Positions 1 through 7,900 of a DNA stretch of 9,340 nucleotides are shown here, in pieces; the stretch's first letter is position 1; each line of letters starts with the position of its first letter. Source of the stretch: an uncultured Phycisphaerales bacterium. GTDB taxonomy: Bacteria > Planctomycetota > Phycisphaerae > Phycisphaerales > UBA1924. Location: contig CALFMQ010000346.1 of NCBI GenBank assembly GCA_937879825.1, forward strand, positions 1-9,340. The letters run 5' to 3'. The notes beneath the pieces are model-generated. The model had not been told where the DNA came from, made no database searches, and saw only the letters and a program-made list of their open reading frames with translations. The position numbers were made by a program, and so were the translations under genes.

Positions 1-634
1 GCCAAAGAGCAGGCCCTGGCCGCGCACAGGAAGTGACGACGATGAGGATGCGGCCTTCATCGTCGGGGGGGATATACGAGATCTGCGTGGCGGTGACGAT
101 GAGCCCGTTGGTGGCGCGCTCGACGCCGATGGGATCGGTGACGATCCAGCCGTCGGGCGCGTCGGGGATGTTGATGGCGAGGGGGACGTTGGAGTCGTCG
201 GTGATGAGGTCGTTGGCGTCGTGCGCGAGGTGCGCATCGATGATGGCCGAGCGGAGCGAGTTGACGTTGATTTCCCCGGCGCGGCCGAAGGGCGCGGGGA
301 GGATGGTGACGGCGGGGCTGGCGCCGAAGGTGCCGTCCCAGAGGTCCTCGGCGTAGTCGGGGTCGATCTGTCCCTTGGCGACGACGAATCGCGAGGCGGC
401 TTCCTGGAGTCGCGCGCTGGCGATCTCGATGCCGGTATCGACGGCGCCGAGGGAGGAGACGACGCGGATGTGCGAGGCGGCGGTGCGGAGGTTGCCCTGC
501 GTGACGACGGCCATCGCTACGGAGAGCGAGCCGAAGAGCACGAGGAACATCATGGCCAGCACGGCGACGACGCCTCTGCGTGAGCGCGGGAGCGGGATGC
601 GGCGGCGTTTACTTTGGGTGTTGGAGCGTTGCAT
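1..634 (-). CDS. PilX/GspK-like prepilin-type protein, partial (C-terminus outside window)
   Basis: This frame is open from an ATG at 634 to the left edge (211 residues seen, no stop), so the gene is cut by the window. The start is backed by a strong AAGGAG ribosome-binding site at 643-648, eight bases upstream. The N-terminus is basic (K9-R20, ending RSRRG) and is followed by one hydrophobic segment, residues 22-44, beginning VVAVLAMMFLVLFG. The rest, as far as seen, is soluble. A basic leader ending in Gly just before a hydrophobic helix fits a type III (prepilin-like) signal with cleavage after G21. The residue at +5 is Leu, not the usual Glu; GspK and some PilX proteins also lack that Glu. 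As last known gene of a pilT-pilC-prepilin group it may be a tip or minor pseudopilin, or a membrane-anchored assembly factor. Family assignment is by N-terminus and context only; the body was not recognised. Confidence 0.62.
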   Translation of the reverse strand, partial: MQRSNTQSKRRRIPLPRSRRGVVAVLAMMFLVLFGSLSVAMAVVTQGNLRTAASHIRVVSSLGAVDTGIEIASARLQEAASRFVVAKGQIDPDYAEDLWDGTFGASPAVTILPAPFGRAGEINVNSLRSAIIDAHLAHDANDLITDDSNVPLAINIPDAPDGWIVTDPIGVERATNGLIVTATQISYIPPDDEGRILIVVTSCARPGPALW

Positions 635-706
635 GGGTCCTGCTCCTTCGTGAGCGTTGCGGTTCGTGTGAGCGCGGTGATTGATGCGGGTGACGGCGTC
701 GGTTCT

Positions 707-1408
707 TTAGGTGGGGGGCACGACCCAGATGACACGGGAGACCTCGCGCGCCTCGTCGTCGAACTCTCCCTGGAAGAGGACGATGACGGTGACGCGGATG
801 GGGTATCCGGTCATGGGACGGTTGTCGGCGCCCCCGGCGCCGGCTTCGTAGTTGTCGACCATGATGGTGTAGTCGTAGGGGTCGAGTTTTTCGACCTGGA
901 CGCACTGGGTCCAGCCGCGGAGGGAGACCTGTGAGACTTCGCCGTCGACCTCGACGGTCGTGATGGTGCCGTCCCAGTTGGTCTGGTTGATGACTTCGCG
1001 GAAGGCGTTGACGGGCCCGGCGAAGCGGTGGTTGAGTTCGAAGTCTTCGGGGAGGTCGGTGGCGTCGCCGAAGACGACGCCGTCGAGATCATCGAGGTCG
1101 TCGAGGTCCCAGACGGTGGGCGTATCGACCTCGCATCCCCAGCCGGCGTTGGTGGGCGTGCCTCCGTCGGTGAAGGTGTAGAGGCCGCCGGTGAAGCGGT
1201 CGTGCCGCGAGAAGTTGCGTGACATCTCGCGGATCTCGGAGGCGAGCAGCGAGCCGGTGGCGGTGTGTGTTGACCACTGGTTCTTGCGGATGAATGTGAT
1301 CTGCGTCGAGACGATGGTGACGATGCCGAGCCCGATGATGAGTACGGCGAGCGCTGTCTCGATGAGCGTGAATGCGTGTCGTTGTGATGTGCGAACGGGC
1401 GTGCGCAT
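707..1408 (-). CDS. PilV/GspI-like minor prepilin (type IV pilin N-methylation motif)
   Basis: A 233-residue prepilin. It has a 12-residue basic leader ending RHA, then FTLIETALAVLIIGLGIV, the class III signal and transmembrane helix (residues 13 to about 38). Glu17 is the +5 Glu needed for pilin assembly and N-methylation. The residue before the scissile bond is Ala, not the usual Gly. The long GLGIV-type helix resembles PilV/GspI minor pilins. The globular part (about 45-233) has two cysteines (C92, C169), a possible disulfide, and an acidic stretch WDLDDLDDLDG at about 100-110. The protein ends VVPPT. Minor pilins of this type prime or cap a pilus or pseudopilus at the inner membrane. The start at ATG 1408 is chosen because GGGAG lies five bases upstream; a GTG at 1420 in the same frame falls inside that ribosome-binding site. 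It lies 83 bases after pilC and 72 before the PilX-like gene. Confidence 0.8.
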   Translation of the reverse strand: MRTPVRTSQRHAFTLIETALAVLIIGLGIVTIVSTQITFIRKNQWSTHTATGSLLASEIREMSRNFSRHDRFTGGLYTFTDGGTPTNAGWGCEVDTPTVWDLDDLDDLDGVVFGDATDLPEDFELNHRFAGPVNAFREVINQTNWDGTITTVEVDGEVSQVSLRGWTQCVQVEKLDPYDYTIMVDNYEAGAGGADNRPMTGYPIRVTVIVLFQGEFDDEAREVSRVIWVVPPT

Positions 1409-1413
1409 GGCGT

Positions 1414-1423
1414 CTCCCACCTC
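1414..1423 (-). promoter_or_regulatory. Ribosome-binding site that decides the prepilin start
   Basis: Read on the minus strand this is GAGGTGGGAG, five bases before ATG 1408. An in-frame GTG at 1420 overlaps it and is therefore unlikely to be the start. Using 1408 gives a 12-residue leader before the pilin cleavage site. Confidence 0.75.
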
Positions 1424-1491
1424 GGTGCGCGTCGGCCGGGCGCGGATCGTGCGCGCTGGACCGGCGTGCTATCGGATAGTGGAAGTATCGG

Positions 1492-2718
1492 TTAGCGAAC
1501 GATCTGGCTCATCTTGAAGATGGGCAGAATGATCGCCATCGCGATGAAGCCAACGATTGAACCCATAATGACGATCATGATGGGCTCGATCATGCTTGTG
1601 ACGGCTTTGATGGCGTCACGGAGCTGCTTGGCGTAATAACCGGAGACTTCATCGAGGACTTCGCCGAGCTTTCCGGACTCTTCGCCCGCGGCGACCATCT
1701 GGACGACGGCGTGGGGCATCAATCCTCCGGCCTGTAGCGGCTGGGTGATTTTCTTGCCTTGCTTGACGGCGGAGTAGACGGAGGGCCAGAGTCGGCGGTA
1801 GAGGCGGTTGCCCGAGATGTCGCCGGTGATGGCGAGGGTGTCGAGCATGGGTACGCCGGCGTTGATGAGTTCGCCCATGGTCTGGAGCGAGCGTGAGATG
1901 TAGAGCGCGCGGAACATGCGCTTGAAGACGGGGACGGTGAGTTTGGACTTATCGAACCAGAAGGCGCCGACATCGGTGCGGAGGAAAAGGAAGAGCCCGA
2001 TGGCGATGGCGACGAGGACGCCCACGATGATGGGCCAGTCGTGGCGGATGGTGTCGGAGAGGTTCATGAGGAAGGTTGTCGCCCAGGGGAGGGCGTCTTC
2101 CTTGCCGGCGAAGACGCCGGCGAACTTGGGGAGGACGAAGGTGAGGAGGAAGACGGTGACGGAGATGGCCATGGTCGCGATGACGCCGGGGTAGATCATG
2201 GCGCCGACGACCATCTTGCGCGTCTCGATCTGCTGGGTGAGGTAGGCGGCGATTCGGTCGAGCATGCGGCCGAAGGAGCCGGACATTTCCGAGGCGCGGA
2301 CCATGTTCACATAGAGGGGGTTGAAGAGTTTGGGGTGACGCGCGAGTGCTTCGGAGAACTGCTTGCCGGACTCGACGTCGGACTTGAGCCCCTGGATGAT
2401 CTGCTTGAAGCGCGTGTTCTCGGTCTGGTCCGCGATGCCTTCGAGCGCGGCGCGGAGGCCGATGCCGGCGCGGACCATGACGGCGAGCTGGGTGGTGAAG
2501 TCCAGGACATGCTTGAGTGACGGCTTGGCGGAGTTGAGTTCTTTGAACTTCTGCGCGAGGCCCGAGCGCATGGCGGCGCTGGCGATGGGGGAGAGTGAGA
2601 GGACGTGGTGTCCTTCGCGTCGGAGCGTTGCGGCGGCGGCGGCGGCGTCGGCTGCCTGCACGACGCCCACGACGGTCTGCCCTCCGGGCGAACGGACTTG
2701 GTACCTGTAGCTGGGCAT
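1492..2718 (-). CDS. pilC: Type IV pilus / type II secretion inner-membrane platform protein PilC/GspF
   Basis: A 408-residue protein, full length for the GspF/PilC family. It forms the polytopic inner-membrane platform on which pilus subunits are added or removed, coupled to the PilB/PilT ATPases. There are two T2SSF domains, roughly residues 70-190 and 272-400. Each has the family pattern: FTTQLAVMVRAGIGLRAAL with RASEMSGSFGRMLDRIAAYL in the first, and SRSLQTMGELINAGVPMLDTL with VAAGEESGKLGEVLDEVSGYY in the second. Hydrophobic segments lie at about 170-197, 229-246 and 377-401. The N-terminal 60 residues hold the usual YRYQVRSPGGQ opening and an Ala run (A25-A30) from a GCG repeat. The start is supported by AAGGA at 2726-2730, seven bases upstream. 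pilT ends 30 bases before it, so the two are almost certainly co-transcribed. GspF of a type II system is the alternative name; the adjacent pilT favours PilC. Confidence 0.94.
   Translation of the reverse strand: MPSYRYQVRSPGGQTVVGVVQAADAAAAAATLRREGHHVLSLSPIASAAMRSGLAQKFKELNSAKPSLKHVLDFTTQLAVMVRAGIGLRAALEGIADQTENTRFKQIIQGLKSDVESGKQFSEALARHPKLFNPLYVNMVRASEMSGSFGRMLDRIAAYLTQQIETRKMVVGAMIYPGVIATMAISVTVFLLTFVLPKFAGVFAGKEDALPWATTFLMNLSDTIRHDWPIIVGVLVAIAIGLFLFLRTDVGAFWFDKSKLTVPVFKRMFRALYISRSLQTMGELINAGVPMLDTLAITGDISGNRLYRRLWPSVYSAVKQGKKITQPLQAGGLMPHAVVQMVAAGEESGKLGEVLDEVSGYYAKQLRDAIKAVTSMIEPIMIVIMGSIVGFIAMAIILPIFKMSQIVR
2630..2647 (-). repeat. Six-copy GCG/CGC trinucleotide run in pilC
   Basis: Six perfect GCG units on the plus strand encode the Ala run near residues 25-30 of PilC. 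A copy change keeps the frame, so it would alter only the length of this N-terminal linker. Confidence 0.7.
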
Positions 2719-2748
2719 GCGCTGGTCCTTGTCGTGGTCGAGTCTTGG

Positions 2749-3804
2749 TTAGGCGGCGAGCTGCTTGTCGAGTTTGTCGGGGTAGGCGGCCTGTGCGATG
2801 GCGTCTTCGCGCGAGACCATGCCGTTGAAGTAGAGCTCGGCGATGGCGGAGTCGAGCGAGCACATGCCCATCGAGCGGTTGGTCTCGATGACATTGGGGA
2901 TTTCGAATGTGCGGCCTTCGCGGATGATGTTGCGCACGGCGGGCGTGCAGAGGAGGACCTCGACCGCGGGGACCATGCCCTTGGAGTCGGTTCTCTTGAA
3001 GAGCGTCTGTGAGATGACGGCCTGGAGTGTGTCGGCGAGCATCGCGCGGATCTGATTCTGCTGCGATGCGGGGTACATATCGATGATACGCTCGACGGTC
3101 TGCGAGGCGTTGACGGTGTGCAGTGTCGAGAGGACCAAGTGGCCGGTTTCGGCGGCGGTCATGGCGAGCGCGGTGGTGTCGAGGTCTCGCATTTCGCCGA
3201 CGAGGATGATGTCGGGGTCCTGACGCAGCGCGTGCTTGAGCGCGGAGGCGAAGGAGGGCATGTCCTGTCCGAGTTCGCGCTGCTCGATGAGTGACTGATT
3301 GGACTCGAAGGAGTATTCGATGGGGTCTTCGAGCGTGATGATGTGCTTCTGTTCGCGCTGGTTGAGGGCGTCGATCATCGCGGCGAGCGTGGTTGACTTA
3401 CCCGAGCCGGTGTCGCCGGTGACGAGGACGAGGCCGCGGGGGAGGTAGGTGAGCGCGGAGATGACCTGGGGGAGACTGAGGTTTGCGAGGGGCGGGACCT
3501 TGGACTTGATGGCACGCATGGCGATGCCGACTGAGCCGCGCTGCATGTGGGCGTTGACGCGGTAGCGTCCGAGCCCCTTGACCTCGTAAGAGAAGTCGGC
3601 GTCCTTGATGGACTCGAAGGCGGAGCGGGCGGAGGGTGGGGCCATTTTGGTGACGCAGTTGAGCGCCCACTCGGGGGTGATGGCGGGGAACTCCATGGGC
3701 TGCATGACGGTCTGGCACCGCATGACGGGCGGGTGACCCGAGACGAGGTGGATGTCTGACGCGTCGTTTTCGTGCGCTGCACGGAGGATCTGATCGATTT
3801 CCAT
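2749..3804 (-). CDS. pilT: Twitching motility / pilus retraction ATPase PilT
   Basis: A 351-residue GspE-superfamily ATPase, the usual PilT length. It would act as a cytoplasmic hexamer that powers pilus disassembly. The N-terminal domain opens MEIDQILRAAHENDASDIHL, the PilT-type start. Walker A is GDTGSGKST (130-138), the Asp box is ITLEDPIEY (156-164), Walker B is DIILVGEMRD (198-207) with catalytic E204, and the His box is GHLVLSTLHT (221-230). AVRNIIREG (289-297) corresponds to the PilT AIRNLIRE motif needed for retraction, and GMCSLDSAIAELY near 313-325 matches the family C-terminus. There is no long N1 domain or zinc-binding cysteine pair as in PilB/GspE. PilU is less likely given the AVRNIIRE motif. 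The ATG at 3804 is preferred over an in-frame ATG at 3876: it has GGGAG six bases upstream, and the extra 24 residues are not PilT-like. It is the first gene of the minus-strand group. Confidence 0.95.
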   Translation of the reverse strand: MEIDQILRAAHENDASDIHLVSGHPPVMRCQTVMQPMEFPAITPEWALNCVTKMAPPSARSAFESIKDADFSYEVKGLGRYRVNAHMQRGSVGIAMRAIKSKVPPLANLSLPQVISALTYLPRGLVLVTGDTGSGKSTTLAAMIDALNQREQKHIITLEDPIEYSFESNQSLIEQRELGQDMPSFASALKHALRQDPDIILVGEMRDLDTTALAMTAAETGHLVLSTLHTVNASQTVERIIDMYPASQQNQIRAMLADTLQAVISQTLFKRTDSKGMVPAVEVLLCTPAVRNIIREGRTFEIPNVIETNRSMGMCSLDSAIAELYFNGMVSREDAIAQAAYPDKLDKQLAA

Positions 3805-3810
3805 GAGTGG

Positions 3811-3821
3811 CTCCCGCTCCT
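3811..3821 (-). promoter_or_regulatory. Ribosome-binding site that decides the pilT start
   Basis: On the minus strand AGGAG (3817-3821) and GGGAG (3811-3815) precede ATG 3804, the nearer one at six bases. This supports MEIDQILR as the N-terminus rather than the ATG at 3876. Confidence 0.7.
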
Positions 3822-3962
3822 GCCGTTGATGACCGGTGGCGCATGCACAGTGCGTCCGGTCTCGCTTGGTCTGCATCGGCGGTTCTGGTGTGCGGGATGA
3901 CTGGGTGATCGGAAGGGAGCGGGCGAAAAGACCGCTTTGATCGATATGACCGGACCCGGCGC

Positions 3963-4008
3963 GGGGCCGGGGGCCGCGGGAGGGGGCGCTGGAGGGGCGC
4001 TTGGGGGG
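3963..4008 (+). other. Six-tract G-run with G-quadruplex-forming pattern
   Basis: On the plus strand G-runs of 4, 5, 3, 5, 4 and 6 occur at 3963-3966, 3969-3973, 3978-3980, 3982-3986, 3994-3997 and 4003-4008. The spacers are 2, 4, 1, 7 and 5 bases. This satisfies the usual G3+N1-7 quadruplex rule with two tracts to spare. It lies 159 bases upstream of the pilT start and 154 upstream of the regulator start. Folding in vivo is not shown by the sequence. Confidence 0.7.
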
Positions 4009-4162
4009 TGGCGTCAGGACCGTCAGGGTCGGCCTAGATCGTCATGTGGTTGTAAGTGTTGATCCGATATATGCTTATGGCGTTGGTTCTCGGTCGGATC
4101 GGTACTAGACTCGCGCGTGGGGCCGGGGCGTGAGGTGACGCCTGGCGACAAGGAGGCACCAG

Positions 4163-4561
4163 ATGAGGAGTCAGGTCATGGAGTCAACGGACCAGCGTTC
4201 GGGATACGAGGGGATTCGCCTGGCGAGGCCGATCGAGGTGCGCGGGGGGGCTGGCGATGGGGGTGCGGGTCGGCTCCGGTTGACGAACGAGGAGGAGGCG
4301 TACCTGCGTGGATTCCTGGGAGAGTTGACGGATCGGGAGCGCGAGGTGGTGGTGACGGTGTGTGCGGAAGGCACGAATGAGGACGCTGCCAAGAAGTTGG
4401 AGGTGACTCTGGCGACGCTCCGGACGCACCTGATGAAGGTGAATCAGAAGTTGGGGACGAGCAGCAAGACGGACGTGGTGCGGTTTGCTGCGGACCGGGT
4501 GATTCGGGGGTACCGGAACGGGGATCTGGGCCGCGGCTTGGGGCCGGGGATCGTCCGATAA
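4163..4561 (+). CDS. Stand-alone LuxR/GerE-type helix-turn-helix regulator
   Basis: A 132-residue protein. Residues 55-115 form a LuxR (GerE) DNA-binding domain: LTDREREVVVTVCAEG with conserved E60, then the scaffold helix NEDAAKKLEV, then the recognition helix region TLATLRTHLMKVNQKLGTSS. The first 40 residues are poorly ordered and Gly/Arg-rich. There is no receiver, autoinducer-binding or sigma domain, so it is not a standard response regulator; it could dimerise alone or be controlled by its level or an unseen partner. The start has an ideal AAGGAGG at 4150-4156, six bases upstream. A second ATG six codons downstream (4178) is possible but has a weaker site. It is divergent from pilT across 358 bases, which makes regulation of the pilus genes or of the downstream surface protein plausible, but that is inference. 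Codons are G-ending and differ from those of the large gene after it. Confidence 0.85.
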   Translation: MRSQVMESTDQRSGYEGIRLARPIEVRGGAGDGGAGRLRLTNEEEAYLRGFLGELTDREREVVVTVCAEGTNEDAAKKLEVTLATLRTHLMKVNQKLGTSSKTDVVRFAADRVIRGYRNGDLGRGLGPGIVR

Positions 4562-4572
4562 CAATCCGGCGG

Positions 4573-4608
4573 GCCGGCGCGGGCGGTTGCGTCGCGCGTG
4601 GCTTTGTT
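4573..4608 (+). terminator. Possible weak terminator after the LuxR-type gene
   Basis: GCGCG (4577-4581) can pair with CGCGC (4593-4597), and GCC (4573-4575) with GGC (4600-4602) across a small internal loop. TTTGTT follows at 4603-4608. It is placed 12 bases after the stop codon. The stem is short and interrupted and the T-tract is broken, so termination may be partial or the structure may be chance in GC-rich DNA. Confidence 0.35.
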
Positions 4609-4903
4609 AGTACCCTCTAAATCTGCATCGGCGGAGGATCGTTGTCCGATAGGCCCCTGTCTGCGCGTTGTTCGCGCGGATTGTTGATATGGGCGGTTTG
4701 GAGGACTTCTTTGCAGAGTGCCCAATTTGTGAGTTAGTATGTGCCAAGCGCCGATAACTGCGTTCATATCGGAGCATGCACTTTCGGACTGGCGTCGGAG
4801 ACGCCGGGGCGTCGAGAAGAAGGAGCGACAGCGGGTGGGGAGTTGGATTTGTAAGCCGTCGGCGGCGCGGGTCGTTGACGGGAACTAGGGATCAGACGAG
4901 TCA

Positions 4904-4935
4904 GAGCCCACCTCCCGGAGAAGCCGGGGGGGCTC
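4904..4935 (+). promoter_or_regulatory. Stable hairpin in the leader of the large secreted protein gene
   Basis: GAGCC (4904-4908) pairs with GGCTC (4931-4935), and CTCCCGG (4912-4918) pairs with CCGGGGG (4924-4930, one G-U). This leaves a three-base bulge (4909-4911) and an AGAAG loop. It ends 53 bases before the start codon and has no T-tract after it, so it is not a terminator. It may stabilise the mRNA or belong to a larger leader fold. Confidence 0.5.
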
Positions 4936-4988
4936 GCTACAGAACAGGCCTGGGTTTTCACCACGTGGAGAAGAAAGGAACTAACCAG

Positions 4989-7900
4989 ATGAATCGCAAG
5001 CTTGCAGGCATGCTGGCGGCGTTCGCGGGATTGGCGGTCAGCGCGACGGCGCTGGCCGGCGGTCTTGACGCGATGACGATCGTCCAGCCGGTGTCCGGAG
5101 ACGACGAGTTCGCGGGTCTCGATACGATCGTGACCTTCGATCTCGCGGCCGGACTGAATGGCACGGGCCAGCTCATCACGGGCGAGGCGCTCGATGTGTC
5201 GTTCAACCTCCTTGATGTCGACGGCAACGTGCTGTTCGGCCCCTTCGCGGTCACCCTTGTCGGTGGCGCGCAGAACTACAACAACGCCGGCATGGCCGGC
5301 CTCCAGATCGACCTCGGCACGGTCGTGTTCACGGGCGCGTTCAACAACGCGAGCGTGACCGGCGTCGAGCTGAACGTCACGACGGCGACGGGCACGGGCA
5401 CGACCGCCGCGTTCGACGGCGCCGACGAGGCGAACGATCAGATCCTCGAGAAGGACGGCACCGCGCCGACGCTCCTGGATGTGTACATCAACGACGCCGG
5501 CGACGCCGCGTTCTTCGTCTTCGACTCGCCGCTGAATGTCAATGACGCTGCGAACGACGACAACCAGACGGTGATCGCGAACATCGACTCGACCGACTTC
5601 CAGATCGACACGGTGAATGCGTTCGACGGCACCGAGGGCAACCCCGCGGGCCTGAGCAACTTCACCTTCCTGGCCGGCTCGAACTTCACGACGATCCGCG
5701 CTGACCGCAACGACGGCACGAGCGACCTCGACTCGGGCACCTTCGTTCGCGCGTTCTTCGACGCGGGCGACATGGCGATGCACGACATCTTCGACATCGT
5801 CGGCAACCAGGCCGATGACACCGCGGTGTCTGCCGGCCCGCTGACCCCGCTGGCGATCGAGTCTGCTGAGTTCGTCAAGGCGGTCCCGGCGTTCGGCGGC
5901 GTTGTCGTCGAGGCGCTGAAGATCACCTTCAACAACTCGGTGACGGACGCGGGCACGGCCGACTTCTACTCGTTCCTGTCCGACGGTGATCTGGGCAGCC
6001 TCGAGATTCAGAACCCCGTGATCGATCCGGATAATCCCCGTTGCGTGCTGCTCGACGTCGATGCGAACTTCGACTTTGTCGGTATCGCGGCGAACGGCAC
6101 GACGACCGAGGGCGACGTGGTGCAGGTTGTCGGCGACGCCGATGACGGCACGACCGACCCGGCCGACATCTTCGGTCAGGACTTCCTCGGCTCTGACACG
6201 GTTGGCATCGATGACGGCATCGAGCCGCAGTTCCAGTTCGTCTCGTTCCATGACCTGGACGGCGACGGCATGCAGGACGCGGCGGCGATGGTGTTCAACG
6301 AGTCGATGGCCTCGACCACTTCGACCGACGGCCTCGAGCTGACGGCGAACGATGGCCAGACCGTGTTCCCGGCGCAGCTGATCGACCCGGTGACGGGCGA
6401 GCTGGTCGAGGGCGAGACGAGCATCATGGCGGGCGAAGAGGAGGTCCCCTTCACCGTTTCGGTGGGCTCGGTTGACGCGGACCTCTCGGGCGAGATCGAA
6501 GACGACGAGGTCAACAACGCGATCATCCTGTCGTACGACCCGGACGCTTATGACTGGGACGGCGACGGCGACACCTTTGCTGACGGCGACGACGACGAGG
6601 CCAAGCCGGGCACGGCCGACTTCGATGTCCTGACCGTTGACTACACGGCTGCGGACGGCGAGATCGCCGACGCCAGCGGCAACACCTACACCAGCGACGA
6701 GACCGAGTCGACCGGCACGGACCGGGCGCCCGCGGTTCTCCTGCTGGCCAAGCGCTTCACCGGTGACAACCAGAACTTCGGTTCCAACGACCAGTGCTTC
6801 GGCGAGGCCGACGGCGACCTGGGCGACTCGGAGTTCAACGATCGCCTTGCGATGTACTTCTCCGAGGACGTCTTCGATGACGACTTCGAGGGCACCCGCT
6901 TCCGCTACACCGGCGGCAACATCTTCGGCGAGGACGACGACGACCTGCAGGACATCTCTGACAACTGCGTGACGCTCGACTTCGACTCGGGCAGCGCTGA
7001 TGCGAACGAGCTGGTCGACGGCGTTGACCTGTCGATCCTCTCGGACAACGGCCTTGTTGACGACGACGGCAACCCCGTCGGCGAGCAGAGCGCGACCGTT
7101 ATGGACTGCGAAGCCCCGTATGCGGCGTTGATCTCGACGATCAACGGCGACACCGTGGACGGCGCCTTCCTCATCGACACGAACGATGACGGTTTCGCGG
7201 ACGAGATCCGCATCCAGATGACCCAGGCGATCGACGAGGCCACCCTCGACGTCACCGACTTCGAGATCGATCCGGGCACCGTCACCGGTGTCGGGGTTTC
7301 GAGCAGCGATGCCCGCGTGATCGTGATCTCGATCACCGACGACGTCGTCTCGATGGATCAGGAAATCGATGTTACTTACGTCGGTATGGACGACGACACC
7401 CCGATCGCTTCGATCGACGGTGTCGAGATCTCTCAGAAGAACAGCGGCGTTACGGCGCAGGCCGTGGAGCTGCCCGACTTCGAGACCGAGTCGATCGCGA
7501 TCCAGGAGTTCGGCGGCACGATCACCCTTGGTGGCGAGCCGGCTCCGATCGGCACGAAGATCGTTGCGATGATCGCCAAGCCGCGTTGCGGTTTCATCGA
7601 GGCGACTCACAACAACGTGACGTTCCAGTATCGCGTCGGCGGCCTGTCGACCGAGAACTCGGGCGGCACGAGCGGTTCCAGCTCGCTGACCGCGTTCACC
7701 AACTGGTTCCTCGGCCTCGAGAACTTCGTCTACCTGCTGCGTGACTCTGACAACGAGCAGTACTTCGACAACGACAAGGACGACACCATTGTTGGTGACG
7801 CGATCCTGATCAAGTTCAACTCCAACAACGTCTCCAACATCACCTTCACCGGCACGGGCGAGTCCTCGAGCGAGAAGGTGACGGGCGGCAAGCTGGACTT

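Larger units (their letters stand above)
3805..4162. promoter_or_regulatory. Divergent intergenic region between pilT and the LuxR-type gene
   Basis: 358 bases with no convincing gene. It must hold the promoters of both the minus-strand pilus group and the plus-strand regulator. A weak sigma70-like pair for the regulator is TTGGTT (4083-4088) and TAGACT (4106-4111), 17 bases apart. An AT-richer patch lies at 4045-4080. No clear -35/-10 pair for pilT was found. GTCAGG occurs twice (4013-4018 and 4022-4027), nine bases apart, the second inside a GACC-N5-GGTC inverted repeat (4018-4030); this could be an operator. The G-tract run is listed separately. Confidence 0.5.
4562..4988 (+). promoter_or_regulatory. 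Promoter and long leader region of the large secreted protein gene
   Basis: 427 bases without a convincing gene. It is more AT-rich at 4603-4775 than the surroundings, as expected for a promoter. A possible sigma70-like pair is TTGCAG (4711-4716) and TAGTAT (4735-4740), 18 bases apart; if used, the leader would be about 240 bases long. The leader contains hairpins at 4791-4813 and 4904-4935, two short palindromes (CAGGCCTG 4945-4952, CCACGTGG 4961-4968) and the AAAGGAA ribosome-binding site at 4974-4980. The open frame reaching back to ATG 4776 encodes an Arg/Gly-rich peptide with no secretion signal and is read as untranslated. Confidence 0.5.

Noticed and set aside
1469..1479. Short imperfect palindrome CTATCGGATAG between pilC and the prepilin gene
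   Set aside because: It is too short for a terminator, has no T-tract after it, and could be chance; no function is claimed.
2041..2520. A 159-codon acidic frame on the plus strand opposite pilC
   Set aside because: It is an antisense shadow of pilC, whose family motifs and ribosome-binding site are clear.
3805..3876. Longer pilT from ATG 3876
   Set aside because: The extra 24 residues do not resemble PilT N-termini, and ATG 3804 has its own well placed ribosome-binding site.
4117..4380. An 87-codon plus-strand frame overlapping the start of the LuxR-type gene
   Set aside because: It has no ribosome-binding site, gives a Gly-rich low-complexity product, and overlaps a gene with a recognisable HTH domain in another frame.
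4776..4988. N-terminal extension of the large gene from ATG 4776
   Set aside because: It would bury the clear signal peptide 71 residues inside the protein, encodes an Arg/Gly-rich sequence, and lacks a well spaced ribosome-binding site; ATG 4989 has one.
4890..4988. A cyclic-di-GMP (GEMM) or other known riboswitch before the large gene
   Set aside because: The GC-rich hairpin and nearby bases were compared from memory with the GEMM consensus and the conserved core was not found; only an unassigned structured leader is claimed.
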